64,000 nucleotides of DNA from Nocardiopsis sp. JB363 (GCF_900143625.1 NZ_FRFF01000131.1:1-64000); one strand, 5' to 3'; shown: positions 25,043 to 34,148, counted from the stretch's first letter. Notes: generated from the letters alone by a model not told the origin. Numbers and translations are program-made.

Positions 25043-26811
25043 TCGGCGCCCTACGTTTCGCCCTCACGACCGGACCCCGTATCGACCGGTTCCGTTCCCT
25101 GATCGTGGTGGCGGTGGCGATTCTCGAACAGGCCACCGGGATCGGTATCGCGGTGGCGATCGGACTGTTCAGCCAGATGGCGAGCGGGAATTCGACCAGC
25201 GGCCTGGTGGTACTCGCGCTGTGTGTGGCGGTCTTCGTCATGCTCACCCAGGGCACCTTCATCGCGGGCTACTTCACCCGTCTCCGTTTGCAGGAGGAGA
25301 TCCAGAACGAGGTCGAGCGTCGGTTCATCGACGTGGTCGGCACGACGCCGACGGTGGAGGTCCACGAGCGTTCGAGCCGCTCCGACAAGGCCGCGATGGT
25401 CCGCGGTGCCCGGGGCGAGATCGGTCCGGGCTTCGACCGGCTGATGTGGCTGGCCGGGGCAGCGCTGGCCCTGATCGTCTCGGCCGTCCTGATGGCCTCG
25501 GTCGTTCCCGTCCTGGCCGTACTGCCGCTTTTCGCCATCCCCGCGGTGCTGGCCACCCGAGCGGCGGACAAGAAACGCGGGCGAGCCGTGGAGCGTGCCA
25601 CGCCCCGGACCCGGCTGGCCGGTCATCTGTTCACCCTCGCCACAACCGCCGCCCCGGGTCGCGAGACCCGCCTCTTCGGGCTGGCGGGCGAACTGCGGCG
25701 CAGACACCGAGAAGAGTGGGACTCCGGGGGTCAGGGCATCGCCCGGGCCGATCGGATGGCCCGAGTACCGGTCGCGCTGGCCTGGCTGCTCTTCGTACTG
25801 GCGTACGCGGTCGGCGTCGTCCTGATGGTGCGGGCCGGTCTGGCCGGCGAAGCCCCGCTCGGCCTCATCGTCGCGGCCGTCGCCGTCAGCAGCCAGATCA
25901 CCGGCCAGGTGCAGAGCTTGCTGAACCTGTCTTTCTGGACGCTGGAGTCGCTCCGGGCGACCCGGGCGTTCCTCGACGTGGTGGAGGACGGCTCCGCGGA
26001 GCGGGCGGCCCTCGTACCGACCACGCCGGTGACAGTGCCCGCCCGGCTCGATCGCGGCATCAAGGTGGAAGGGCTCGGCTTCCAGTACTGGAATCGCGAT
26101 CGGCCCGCCCTGAGCGACATCGACCTCGAACTCCCGGCCGGCGCCGTGGTGGCCCTGGTCGGCGAGAACGGCGCGGGCAAGTCGACGTTCGTCAAGATGC
26201 TCAGCGGTCTCTACCGGCCCGATGAAGGACGCGTCCTGGTGGACGGAACCGATCTCGCGCGGTTCGCCCCGGAGGAGTGGAGCGCCCGGATCACGGCGGC
26301 CTTCCAGGACCCGGTGCACATCGAGATGTCCCTGCGGGACTCGATCGGGCTGGGCCGGCTCGACCAACGCGAAGACCCCGAACGGATCATGGCGGCGCTG
26401 CGGACGGCCGGCGGTGACAAACTCCTCGCTTCGCTGCCCGAGGGCCTGGACACACGGCTCGGGCGAAAATCGTGGGACGGCAAGGGACTGTCCGGCGGCC
26501 AGTGGCAGACGGTCGCCAACGCCCGGGCGGCGATGCGCCAAGCTCCACTACTGCGCGTCCTGGACGAACCCACCGCCAGCCTCGACGCCCGGGCCGAGGA
26601 ATGGCTGTTCCAGCAGTACACCGACCTGAGTCGCCAAGAAGGTGGCGTGACCGTCCTCGTCACGCACCGCTTCACGACCGCTCGGGCGGCCGATCTCATC
26701 GTGGTCCTGGACGGCGGCAGGGTCGTCGAAACCGGCACCCACGACACGTTGAGCCGGGCCGACGGACTCTACGCCGAACTGTTCCGCCTTCAGGCCCGGT
26801 ACTTCGTCTGA
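25039..26811 (+). CDS. ABC exporter, fused permease and ATPase (second of a pair)
   Basis: The 590-residue partner has the same layout: membrane domain to about residue 320, then Walker A GENGAGKSTFVKMLSG, signature LSGGQWQTVANARAA, Walker B LLRVLDEPTASLD and H-loop THRFTTAR. The signature is non-standard (QWQTVANARA instead of QRQRxxxARA) and the Walker B hydrophobic strand contains an Arg, so one of the two ATP sites may be degenerate, a common feature of heterodimeric exporters. GTG start coupled to the first gene. No terminator was seen before the convergent DeoR gene. Confidence 0.92.
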   Translation: MIGALRFALTTGPRIDRFRSLIVVAVAILEQATGIGIAVAIGLFSQMASGNSTSGLVVLALCVAVFVMLTQGTFIAGYFTRLRLQEEIQNEVERRFIDVVGTTPTVEVHERSSRSDKAAMVRGARGEIGPGFDRLMWLAGAALALIVSAVLMASVVPVLAVLPLFAIPAVLATRAADKKRGRAVERATPRTRLAGHLFTLATTAAPGRETRLFGLAGELRRRHREEWDSGGQGIARADRMARVPVALAWLLFVLAYAVGVVLMVRAGLAGEAPLGLIVAAVAVSSQITGQVQSLLNLSFWTLESLRATRAFLDVVEDGSAERAALVPTTPVTVPARLDRGIKVEGLGFQYWNRDRPALSDIDLELPAGAVVALVGENGAGKSTFVKMLSGLYRPDEGRVLVDGTDLARFAPEEWSARITAAFQDPVHIEMSLRDSIGLGRLDQREDPERIMAALRTAGGDKLLASLPEGLDTRLGRKSWDGKGLSGGQWQTVANARAAMRQAPLLRVLDEPTASLDARAEEWLFQQYTDLSRQEGGVTVLVTHRFTTARAADLIVVLDGGRVVETGTHDTLSRADGLYAELFRLQARYFV

Positions 26812-26909
26812 CCGCAGGTGCCGGAACCGTAGCGACACGTGAGGTAGCTGTCCATGTCGCGTCCGGCGGGGCGCGCGGAACGAGGTGGGTCCGAGCGGGA
26901 CGGCCTTCC

Positions 26910-27734
26910 TCAGGCCGAGGCGGTGGAGGCCTCCTCCGAGTCGGTCTCGTCACCTCCGGTTTCGCGCCGGGGCGTGACGATCTCCAGGGGGACACCGAGT
27001 TCGCGGACCGCCCGCGCCGAGGCGTCCGGAAGACGGTCGTCGGTGATCACCGAGGTGAACCCGGTGAGCGGTGCGACCTTGAACGTGCCGAAGGCGCCGT
27101 ACTTGTCGGCGCCCGCCACCAGGACCGAGGACGAGGCCGCGGCCATGGCCGCGCGTTTGACCGCCACCTTCGAGCGGGAGGGGGTGGTCGAGCCACGGTG
27201 GAGGTCCCATGAGCTCGTCGAGACGAAGGCGACGTCGATGTTGAACTCGGCGACCATGTCGGCGGCGATGTCACCGATCGAGGACCGGTTCTCGCGGTCG
27301 ATCTGACCCCCGACCAGGTACAGGGTCACGTCGGGGTGGTCGGTGAGGGAGGCCGCGGTGGTGAGGTCGTTGGTGATGACGGTCAGTCCGGTGACGTGCC
27401 ACAACAGCGGCACGAGCTGACCCAGGGTGGTGCCCGCGTCCAGGTAGACGGTCTGGCCCTGCCCCACGAGTTCCGCCGCCGCGTGCGCCATGGCCCGCTT
27501 CTCCGCCAGGTCCACCCGGGACTTGTCCCGGTAGGAGGGTTCGGAGCGCACCTGTGAGGCCAGTTCGACCCCGCCGGGGACCGAGCGGACCTTGCCCTCC
27601 TCCTCCAGCGTCATGATGTCGCGGCGCACCGTCATGTGTGAGACGTCGAGGATCTCGCACAGCTCTCTGACGCTCAGCACGCCCGTGCCGCGCAGCTCAC
27701 GTAGGAGCAGGTCACGCCGTTGCGCCGGGATCAT
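26910..27734 (-). CDS. DeoR-family transcriptional regulator
   Basis: The 274-residue protein has the DeoR N-terminal HTH (QRRDLLLRELRGTGVLSVRE, then VSHMTVRRDIMTLEEEG) and the sugar-phosphate-sensing C-terminal domain (VYLDAGTTLGQL with the effector-binding Asp-Gly-Thr-Thr, TVITNDL, YLVGGQ). It is divergent from the four-carbon sugar-acid operon and is its likely repressor, released by a phosphorylated intermediate. The ATG at 27734 (MIPAQRRDLL) is chosen; the upstream in-frame ATG would add 20 residues reaching into the promoter region. The C-terminal tail is acidic (GGDETDSEEAS). Confidence 0.92.
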   Translation of the reverse strand: MIPAQRRDLLLRELRGTGVLSVRELCEILDVSHMTVRRDIMTLEEEGKVRSVPGGVELASQVRSEPSYRDKSRVDLAEKRAMAHAAAELVGQGQTVYLDAGTTLGQLVPLLWHVTGLTVITNDLTTAASLTDHPDVTLYLVGGQIDRENRSSIGDIAADMVAEFNIDVAFVSTSSWDLHRGSTTPSRSKVAVKRAAMAAASSSVLVAGADKYGAFGTFKVAPLTGFTSVITDDRLPDASARAVRELGVPLEIVTPRRETGGDETDSEEASTASA

Positions 27735-27806
27735 CGTCCTCCTTCGGGTCTGTTCACACCCATCATGGTACCGATAGTTCCCAGATGATCCCACCTGTGA
27801 TTATTA

Positions 27807-27835
27807 TTGACTCATATGTTCCGTTAGTGTTAAAA
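27807..27835 (+). promoter_or_regulatory. candidate promoter of the sugar-acid operon
   Basis: TTGACT (27807-27812), 17 bases, TTAAAA (27830-27835) stand in an unusually AT-rich stretch between the divergent DeoR gene and the oxidoreductase gene. Spacing is that of a principal-sigma promoter; DeoR operators should lie here but no clear repeat was found. Confidence 0.5.
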
Positions 27836-27901
27836 CTCTGCTCATTGCCTTCGCGACCCCGGCGCACCACGTGCCACTCGTGAGGTGAGAGAAGGAGAAC
27901 C

Positions 27902-29287
27902 ATGGAAGGCACCGACGCCACCTCCCCGCCGCCCTCCCCCGTGCGGTACGCGCTCACCGGAGCACGGGGCGGGTTCGCGCGCACGCTGCTGGCACAGACC
28001 ACGCGCATCGAACGGCTGCGCCCCGCGATCCTGTGCGACCTCGACACCACCGGGACCATCGACCTGTGCGTGGAGCTGGGCTATGACCGCTCCGACCTGC
28101 GGGTGTGCGCCACCCCCGAAGAGGTCGCCGCCCTGGCCCCGGACCGGATCGCGGTCGTCGCCGACGTCGCCCTGCTCGCCCGGGCCGATCACGACGTGCT
28201 CGTCGAGGCCACCGGTAACCCGCGAGTGGGCACCGAGGCCGCACGCGGGGCCATCGAGACCGGACGCCACGTGGTCATGGTCTCCAAGGAGGTCGACTCC
28301 GTCGCGGGCATCGCCCTGGCCGACCTCGCCCGCGAACACGACGTGGTGTACACCCCCGGCATCGGCGACCAGCCGGCCAACCTCATCGAGTGGTACGAGC
28401 GCGCCCTACGGCTCGGGCTCGACGTCGTGGCGATCGGCAAGTCCGGCGAGTACGACCTGGTTTTCGACCCCGCCACCGGGCGGGTGCGCCAACTCGACCA
28501 GGAGATCGAGGCCCCCGAACTGGCCGACCTGTCGACCCTGGGCGAGGACGTTCGGGCGACCCTGGCCGCGCGCGCCCGCGCCGTGGCCGACCTCAAGCGT
28601 TCGGCCGCCGCCGACTACTGCGAGATGGCGGTCGTGGCCGGCCACACCGGCCTGGTGCCGGACGTGGAGTCACTCCACTACCCCGTCGCCCGTGTCGCCG
28701 AACTGGCCGACGTCTACTCCCGCGAAGAGGACGGGGGCATCCTCACCGCCGACGGCGTGGTGGACGTCTTCAGCGTGCTGCGCCTGCCCGAGGAGGCGTC
28801 CTTCGCCGGTGGGGTCTTCGTCATCGTCCGCACCGGGGACCCCGTCACCTGGGAACTGCTCGCCCAGAAGGGGCACGTCGTCTCCCGTTCTGGGCGTTAC
28901 GCCTGCATGTACCTGCCCTACCACTTCATGGGGGTCGAGACGCCGCTGAGCCTGCTGGACGCGGTCGACCACCACCGTGCGGCCGGTCGTCGCCACCCCG
29001 CCCCGCACGCGGTCCTGGCCGGGCGCGCCCGGGAGGCCCTGCGGGCGGGCACCCGACTCGACATGGGCGGGCACCACCACGAGGTCGAGGGTGTGGCCGC
29101 GGTCCTGCTGGACACCGCGCACGCCCCCCAGGACGTGGCCCCGCTGTACCTGGCGGCGCACGCCACCCTGGCCCGCGACGTCCCCTCCGGCGCCCTGATC
29201 GGGATCGACGACCTCGCCGACCCCGACACCACCCTCCTGCACGCGTGGCGCCACGCCCGCACCCGCATCAGCGATCGGAACCGATGA
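27902..29287 (+). CDS. NAD-dependent oxidoreductase with SAF domain (COG4091-type, homoserine dehydrogenase-like)
   Basis: The 461-residue protein starts with a Rossmann domain (LTGARGGFARTLLAQ, then HDVLVEATGNPRVGTEAARG and GRHVVMVSKEVD), like the NAD domain of homoserine dehydrogenase, and ends in a SAF-like region (about 340-430, including SRSGRYACMYLPYHFMGVET). Enzymes of this type occur in sugar-acid operons, not in threonine synthesis. In this operon it occupies the place of the LtnD/DenD dehydrogenase, so I infer that it oxidises, or oxidises and rearranges, the imported hydroxy acid before phosphorylation. It is the first gene; GAGAAGGAG precedes the ATG. The GntP permease begins 2 bases later. 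Confidence 0.85.
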   Translation: MEGTDATSPPPSPVRYALTGARGGFARTLLAQTTRIERLRPAILCDLDTTGTIDLCVELGYDRSDLRVCATPEEVAALAPDRIAVVADVALLARADHDVLVEATGNPRVGTEAARGAIETGRHVVMVSKEVDSVAGIALADLAREHDVVYTPGIGDQPANLIEWYERALRLGLDVVAIGKSGEYDLVFDPATGRVRQLDQEIEAPELADLSTLGEDVRATLAARARAVADLKRSAAADYCEMAVVAGHTGLVPDVESLHYPVARVAELADVYSREEDGGILTADGVVDVFSVLRLPEEASFAGGVFVIVRTGDPVTWELLAQKGHVVSRSGRYACMYLPYHFMGVETPLSLLDAVDHHRAAGRRHPAPHAVLAGRAREALRAGTRLDMGGHHHEVEGVAAVLLDTAHAPQDVAPLYLAAHATLARDVPSGALIGIDDLADPDTTLLHAWRHARTRISDRNR

Positions 29288-29288
29288 C

Positions 29289-30665
29289 ATGTCCGACCTC
29301 TCCACCCTCCTGGCGTTCCTGGCCGCCATCATCGTCCTGATCCTGCTCATCGCACGGTTCAAGGTCCATCCCGTGGCCACGCTGTTCATCGTGGTCGTGG
29401 CGCTCGGACTCGTCCTGGGCATGGGCGGTGCGGCCACCATCGAACTGGTCAAGGAGGGCTTCGGCAGCACCCTGGCCAGCGTCGGTCTACTGGTCATCTT
29501 CGGCTGTGTGCTCGGCAAGATGCTCGAACTGAGCGGCGCCGCCATGAAGATCACCGATACCGCGCTGCGCATGTTCGCCGAGAAGCGCGTCCCCTGGGCC
29601 ATCGCCCTGGCCTCGACCGTCCTGGGCATCCCGCTCATCGCCGACACCGCGGTGGTCATGTTGATCCCGATCGTGTCCGCGCTGGCCTACCGCACGGGCA
29701 TCTCGATGATGAGGCTGGGGCCGATCCTCTACCTCGGCGCCTACGTCATGACCTCGGTGGTGCCTCCCGGCCCCGGCCCCCTCGCGTCCGCCTCCCTGCT
29801 GGGGGTACCCATGGGCGAGGCCATCCTCTACGGACTCATGGTGGGCGTTCCCGGTGTGCTGGCCGCAACCCTCTACCTTTCCAGGATCAAGACCCACGTG
29901 GCGCCCAAGCCCGAGTTCGTCGAACACCTGGTGAACGCCGGCGGTTCCGCCGGCGGCGGTGGCTCGGACGCCGCCGCGAGCGAGGGGACCGACACTCCCC
30001 GGGTGGGTCTGTTCGGCTCCCTGGTGCCGATCCTGGCCCCCATCGTCCTCATCGTCTTCGCCTCGTTGACCGCCCCGGTCCTGCCCGAGGGCTCCTGGAT
30101 CACCGGCCTGGTGCTGTTCCTCGGTGAGCCGACCCTGGCCCTGTTCCTGGCCTGCCTGCTGGCCCTGCCGCTGTTCCGCGGCCGCTGGCGTGACAAGGAG
30201 ACCCTGAACGACCTGTTCGAGTCCGGGCTGCGCATCGCCGCGATGCCCCTGGCCCTGACCGGTGTGGGCGGCGCGCTGGCCACCATCATCCGGGAGACCG
30301 GTGTGGCCGAGAGCGTGGCCGGGACCATCGAGAGCACCGGCCTGTCACCGATCATCATCCCGTTCCTGGTGGCCGCCGCCGTGTGCTCGATCACCGGTTC
30401 CAACATCCTCGGTGTGATGACCTCCGCGGCCATCATGCAGCCCCTGATCCCCTCTTTGGACCTGTCGCCCCTCGTGGTCTACCTGGCCTGCGCGACCGGT
30501 GCGCAGATCATGAAGCACGCGAACTCCTCGGGCTTTTGGGTCACCACCACCCTGTCCAACATGACGGTGGGCCAGGGCATCCGTTCCATCGGGATCGCCT
30601 CGCTGATCTCGGGTGTGACCGGGTTCGCCGTGCTCTACGCCATGATCGCGCTCGGCGTCGTCTGA
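29289..30665 (+). CDS. GntP-family permease (gluconate/sugar-acid transporter)
   Basis: The 458-residue protein has 11-12 predicted membrane spans and family motifs such as LGIPLIADTAVVMLIP and the C-terminal GAQIMKHANSSGFWV. GntP permeases bring in gluconate, glycerate, threonate and similar hydroxy acids by proton symport. The flexible loop near residues 217-236 (GGSAGGGGSDAAASEG) is unusually Gly/Ser rich. The gene begins 2 bp after the oxidoreductase stop and is separated from the kinase by a large hairpin at 30680-30728. Confidence 0.93.
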   Translation: MSDLSTLLAFLAAIIVLILLIARFKVHPVATLFIVVVALGLVLGMGGAATIELVKEGFGSTLASVGLLVIFGCVLGKMLELSGAAMKITDTALRMFAEKRVPWAIALASTVLGIPLIADTAVVMLIPIVSALAYRTGISMMRLGPILYLGAYVMTSVVPPGPGPLASASLLGVPMGEAILYGLMVGVPGVLAATLYLSRIKTHVAPKPEFVEHLVNAGGSAGGGGSDAAASEGTDTPRVGLFGSLVPILAPIVLIVFASLTAPVLPEGSWITGLVLFLGEPTLALFLACLLALPLFRGRWRDKETLNDLFESGLRIAAMPLALTGVGGALATIIRETGVAESVAGTIESTGLSPIIIPFLVAAAVCSITGSNILGVMTSAAIMQPLIPSLDLSPLVVYLACATGAQIMKHANSSGFWVTTTLSNMTVGQGIRSIGIASLISGVTGFAVLYAMIALGVV

Positions 30666-30679
30666 TCCGCCCTCCCCTT

Positions 30680-30728
30680 CGACCGCTCCCCGCCCGGGCC
30701 ACCGTGCCGCGCGGCACGGGAGCGGTCG
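30680..30728 (+). terminator. intra-operon hairpin between permease and kinase
   Basis: CGACCGCTCCC (30680-30690) pairs with GGGAGCGGTCG (30718-30728), and the inner CCGTGCCGC/GCGGCACGG is itself a palindrome. It may act as partial terminator or mRNA-processing or stability element that lowers kinase and aldolase expression relative to the permease. Confidence 0.5.
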
Positions 30729-30762
30729 TCACCACTGTAAGAACCGACCACAGGAGGACCCC

Positions 30763-32004
30763 ATGGCTACCCTCGGCGTGATCGCCGACGATCTCACCGG
30801 AGCGACCGACATCGCGATCACTCTCACGACGGCCGGTTTCCGCACCACCGTCGTCCTGGGCGACGAGGGCACCGTCGGGACGATCCCCGTCCCCGACGGG
30901 ACCGACGCTGTGGTGGTGGCGCTGAAGTCGCGCACCGTACCCGTGGACGAGGCCGTCAAGGTCTCCCTGGACGCGTTGGCCGCGCTGCGGCGTGCCGGTT
31001 GCGAACGGTTCTACGTCAAGTACTGCTCCACCTTCGACTCGACCCCGCGGGGCAACATCGGCCCCGTCTGCGAGGCGGTGCTCGACGCGCTCGACGAACC
31101 GTTGACGGTGGTCGCCCCGGCGTTCCCCGCCAACGGGCGCACCGTCTACCGCGGTCACCTCTTCGTGGGCGACGACCCCCTCGACGAGTCACCGATGCGC
31201 CACCACCCGTTGACCCCCATGACCGACTCCAGCCTGCCGCGGCTCCTGGCCCCACAGGTGAGCGGGGGAAGCGATGAGGTCGCGCTCGTGCCCTGGCCCG
31301 TGGTGGACCGGGGGGTCGACGCGGTGCGCACCGCCCTGGAACAGGCCCGGGCGGCGGGCGCCCGGTTCGTGGTGGTCGACGCCCTGAACGAGGCCGACCT
31401 GGACACCCTGGCCCGAGCGAGCGAACACCTGAGCGTGCTCACCGGGGGAAGCGCCCTTGCCGCGGGGCTGCGTGGCCCCCGGACCTCGGGTCCACGCGCC
31501 ATCAGCCTGCCCGACGGGCCGCGCGTGGTGCTCTCCGGCAGCGCCTCCCGGGCCACCCAGGGGCAGGTGCGCCACGCGCTCGCCCACGGTGACGGTCACC
31601 GACTCCTCCCCTCCGAGCTGCGCGCCGACTTCGACGGAGAGGTCTCTCGGATCGTGGGCCGGGCCCTGGAGGGTGGTTCGGCGCCGTTCGTGGTCTACGC
31701 GACCGCCGCGCCCGAGCACGTCGTGGACACCGCGGACGCCCCGTTGATGGAGGAGGCCCTGGCCCTGGTCGCGAAGCGGCTGGTCGGGGCGGGGGTGCGT
31801 TCCCTTCTCGTCGCGGGCGGTGAAACCAGCGGCGCCGTGGTGCGAAGCCTGGGTGTGGGCCCGCTGGCGTTGGGTCCGGAGGTGGATCCCGGTGTGGCGT
31901 GGATGCTCGCCGAACGGGGCGACGACGTCCTGCACCTGATGCTCAAGTCCGGCAACTTCGGTGCCGAGGACCTTTTCGTACGCGCGTGGAAGGCGGGACG
32001 GTGA
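30763..32004 (+). CDS. otnK: four-carbon acid sugar kinase (DUF1537 family)
   Basis: The 413-residue protein shows the DUF1537 kinase signatures: N-terminal GVIADDLTGATDIA for the sugar acid, YVKYCSTFDSTPRGNIG, and the C-terminal nucleotide site LVAGGETSGAVV. Characterised members phosphorylate 3-oxo-tetronate, D-erythronate or D-threonate at O4. Length is normal and the ATG has a perfect AGGAGG 4-5 bases upstream. Its stop overlaps the aldolase GTG by 4 bp. The gene symbol follows the tetronate pathway; the exact substrate depends on what the unusual first enzyme makes. Confidence 0.88.
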   Translation: MATLGVIADDLTGATDIAITLTTAGFRTTVVLGDEGTVGTIPVPDGTDAVVVALKSRTVPVDEAVKVSLDALAALRRAGCERFYVKYCSTFDSTPRGNIGPVCEAVLDALDEPLTVVAPAFPANGRTVYRGHLFVGDDPLDESPMRHHPLTPMTDSSLPRLLAPQVSGGSDEVALVPWPVVDRGVDAVRTALEQARAAGARFVVVDALNEADLDTLARASEHLSVLTGGSALAAGLRGPRTSGPRAISLPDGPRVVLSGSASRATQGQVRHALAHGDGHRLLPSELRADFDGEVSRIVGRALEGGSAPFVVYATAAPEHVVDTADAPLMEEALALVAKRLVGAGVRSLLVAGGETSGAVVRSLGVGPLALGPEVDPGVAWMLAERGDDVLHLMLKSGNFGAEDLFVRAWKAGR

Positions 32005-32651
32005 AGCTTCGTTCAGAGGAGGCCGCCGAGGAACTGTGCGCGGTGGGCCGACGCGCCGTCGAATCGGGGCTGAGCCCGGGGTCGTCGGGGAACGTGTCGG
32101 TGCGCGTCGGCGACCGGATCCTGATGAGCCCCACCGGGGTCTCCCTCGGCGACCTGGGGCCGAGCGGGCTGTCCGTGCTGGACGAACGCGGGAGGCACCT
32201 GGAGGGGCCATCGCCCTCCAAGGAGTTCCCCCTGCACCTGGCGATGTACGACAGGGTCCAGGGATCGGGGGCGGTGCTGCACCTGCACTCACCGCACACC
32301 ACCGCGGCCTCCTGCCTGCCCGCCTGGTCGACGACCTCGGCCCTGCCGCCGATCACCCCCTACCTGGTGATGCGGGTCGGTCAGGCCCCCCTGGTCCCCT
32401 ACGCCGCACCGGGCAGTGACCGGTTGGCCGAGAACGTGGCCGGGTTGCCCGGTCGGTTCCGCGCCGCGTTGTTGGCCAACCACGGTTCGTTGGTGGCGGC
32501 CGACGACGCGGCCGGCGCCCTGGAGGGGGCCGTGGAGCTGGAGGAGGCCTCGCGCATCGTGGTGGCGCTTCAGGGCCGGGAGTTCTCGGTCCTGTCCGCC
32601 GAGGACGTGCGGGAACTGACCCTGCGCTACGGGACCACCTGGGACCTGTGA
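32001..32651 (+). CDS. otnC: class II aldolase family protein (3-oxo-tetronate 4-phosphate decarboxylase-like)
   Basis: The 216-residue protein has the zinc-dependent class II aldolase/adducin fold: SPGSSGNVSVRVG for phosphate binding, MSPTGV, the catalytic Glu in SKEFPLHLAMY, HLHSPHTTA metal histidines, and a third His in LANHGSL. In tetronate operons such proteins (OtnC) decarboxylate 3-oxo-tetronate 4-phosphate to dihydroxyacetone phosphate; fuculose-phosphate aldolases are close relatives. The GTG start is coupled to the kinase. A very strong terminator follows. Confidence 0.88.
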   Translation: MKLRSEEAAEELCAVGRRAVESGLSPGSSGNVSVRVGDRILMSPTGVSLGDLGPSGLSVLDERGRHLEGPSPSKEFPLHLAMYDRVQGSGAVLHLHSPHTTAASCLPAWSTTSALPPITPYLVMRVGQAPLVPYAAPGSDRLAENVAGLPGRFRAALLANHGSLVAADDAAGALEGAVELEEASRIVVALQGREFSVLSAEDVRELTLRYGTTWDL

Positions 32652-32658
32652 GCGTTGA

Positions 32659-32691
32659 CCGTCCTCGAACCCGGCCCGGGTTCGAGGACGG
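32659..32691 (+). terminator. strong terminator of the sugar-acid operon
   Basis: CCGTCCTCGAACCCGG and CCGGGTTCGAGGACGG are perfect 16-base arms separated by one C, so a 14-bp stem with a small loop is expected. It starts 7 bases after the aldolase stop. Confidence 0.85.
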
Positions 32692-32748
32692 GACCGGACG
32701 CGGTCCCCGGGGCACCGAGCGCAATCCCCACGTGCGCGATCATGGTGT

Positions 32749-32988
32749 TCATCGTGCGGTGGGCAAGCGATAGACGGACACGTGGGAAGGGGACTCTGCG
32801 ACGAAGGCGCCGCCACGCCAGTCCGCGTGACGGGATTCGAGGGCGAAGCCGGCGATGTGCGCCATGAGGTCGAGTTCGGCCAGTCGGTCCACGGCCGGGC
32901 CGAGTACCTCGGGGGCGAACATGCCCTCATCGGGGGTGTCGTAGTCGGCCGCGGCCTCGGCGTCCCACACGTTCTCGCTCTCGTCCAT
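32749..32988 (-). pseudogene. SAM-dependent methyltransferase remnant with internal deletion
   Basis: The 79-residue frame begins like an actinomycete class I methyltransferase (VWDAEAAADYDTPDEGMFAP, then VLGPAVDRLAEL) and ends like the last 40 residues of the same family (LDLMAHIAGFALESRHADW, SHVSVYRLP). The middle of about 165 residues, including the SAM-binding glycine motif expected right after RLAEL, is gone; the joint lies near 32869-32877 and keeps the frame. Intact relatives are about 245 residues. A working enzyme is not possible. Confidence 0.75.
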
Positions 32989-32991
32989 GCC

Positions 32992-33329
32992 GGCACGTTA
33001 ACCCCGGGCCCTGGCCCGGAGCCACCGGTTTTCACGGAGCGGCGCCGTGGTCGAGACACCTGTCGCCCGCGCCACCGGGACTCGAATTCCTCTATTCACC
33101 ACTGGTTCAGCATGAATCAGTCTCGTGGCGTGAACCTCCCAGCGTTCCCCCCGCGCCCGCTCCGGATAGGTCATGCGTCGCCGACACCGGCACCCGACGC
33201 GGGCGTGCCCGGTCATGAGCGACGGTGTGGAGGCTGCCGTACCCTCGAAAGACCTCATCCCCGGTCGGAGGAACGCGCACACGATCCGGGATGGGCATGT
33301 CGCGGCACGGGCGAGAGCAAGGATGGTCC
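32992..33329. other. intergenic stretch before the IclR gene
   Basis: About 340 bases without a supported gene. A short AT-richer patch near 33090-33120 contains GGTTCAGCATGAATCA with a TTCA-GCA-TGAA palindrome and could hold the promoter of the IclR gene; nothing else stands out. Confidence 0.4.
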
Positions 33330-34133
33330 ATGAACATGAGCACCGAGGAGGGGACCACGGTGTCCGCGGCCCCACGAGCCGGAGAGGTGCGCTCGGTGGC
33401 ACGCGCCGGACTCCTCCTCAACGCGGTGGTCGACGCTCCTCGGGGGCTCAGCCTCACCGAGTTGGCCGGTACCACCGAACTCAACATCAGCACGGTGCAC
33501 CGACTGTTGCGCACCCTGTGTTCGGAGGGTCTGTTGTGCAGGGATCCGGACAGCGAACGGTTCCTGCCCGGTCCGCTGCTGATGCGTCTGGCCCGCCGTT
33601 CCCTGTCCTCGGCCGGTCTGCCCGAGGCGGCCGACGCGCTGCGCGGTCTGGTCGAGGCCACGGGTGAGACCGCGAGTCTGGGGGTGCGCCGTGCGGGGGA
33701 AACGGTCGTCCTCCTGAGCCTGCCCTCCCCGGAACCGTTCCGCTATGACGGCCGGCCCGGACTGCGTCGACCCCTGTGGGGCTCCGCGATGGGGCTGGTG
33801 ATCCTCGCCTTCGGCGACCGTCCGCTGGAGGATGTGGCCCGGGAGTGGGAGCCGCACCTTCCCGAAGGTGAGAAGGCCGCGGCCGCGCTGCACAGCGAGC
33901 TGTTGACCACCCAGTTCCGTGGTTTCGCCGTCGTGGACGACCCGCTGTCGCCGGGTCTACGGGCCGTCGCCGCTCCCGTCATCACCGACGGTCGTGTCCG
34001 GACCGCGGTCGAGGTCCAGGGGCCCGCCGCCCGGTTGGAGGGTCCGCGACTGGAGCAGGCGGGGACCGCTCTGCGGGACGCCGCGCTCCTCCTTCAGGAT
34101 CTGCCCATATCGCTCGCCCTCATCGAGGGCTGA
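33330..34133 (+). CDS. IclR-family transcriptional regulator
   Basis: The 267-residue protein has the IclR winged HTH (LSLTELAGTTELNISTVHRL) near residues 45-65 and the effector-binding GAF-like domain (ASLGVRRAGETVVLLS, LWGSAMGLVILAF, GFAVVDDPLSPGLRAVAAPV). I start at the ATG at 33330 (MNMSTEEG); the longer in-frame version adds 35 basic residues without family similarity. It precedes the transporter operon in the same direction, separated by a terminator, and two IclR-like palindromes lie at that operon's promoter, so it is its likely regulator. Confidence 0.92.
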   Translation: MNMSTEEGTTVSAAPRAGEVRSVARAGLLLNAVVDAPRGLSLTELAGTTELNISTVHRLLRTLCSEGLLCRDPDSERFLPGPLLMRLARRSLSSAGLPEAADALRGLVEATGETASLGVRRAGETVVLLSLPSPEPFRYDGRPGLRRPLWGSAMGLVILAFGDRPLEDVAREWEPHLPEGEKAAAALHSELLTTQFRGFAVVDDPLSPGLRAVAAPVITDGRVRTAVEVQGPAARLEGPRLEQAGTALRDAALLLQDLPISLALIEG

Positions 34134-34148
34134 GACCCACCGCACATC

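Noticed and set aside
27902..29287. Homoserine dehydrogenase of threonine synthesis
   Set aside because: The SAF-type C terminus and the sugar-acid operon context do not fit amino-acid biosynthesis.
32724..32736. ATCCCCACGTGCG, identical to 13 bases of the CRISPR repeat
   Set aside because: Isolated, without a second arm, periodicity or neighbours; short GC-rich matches around CACGTG occur by chance here.
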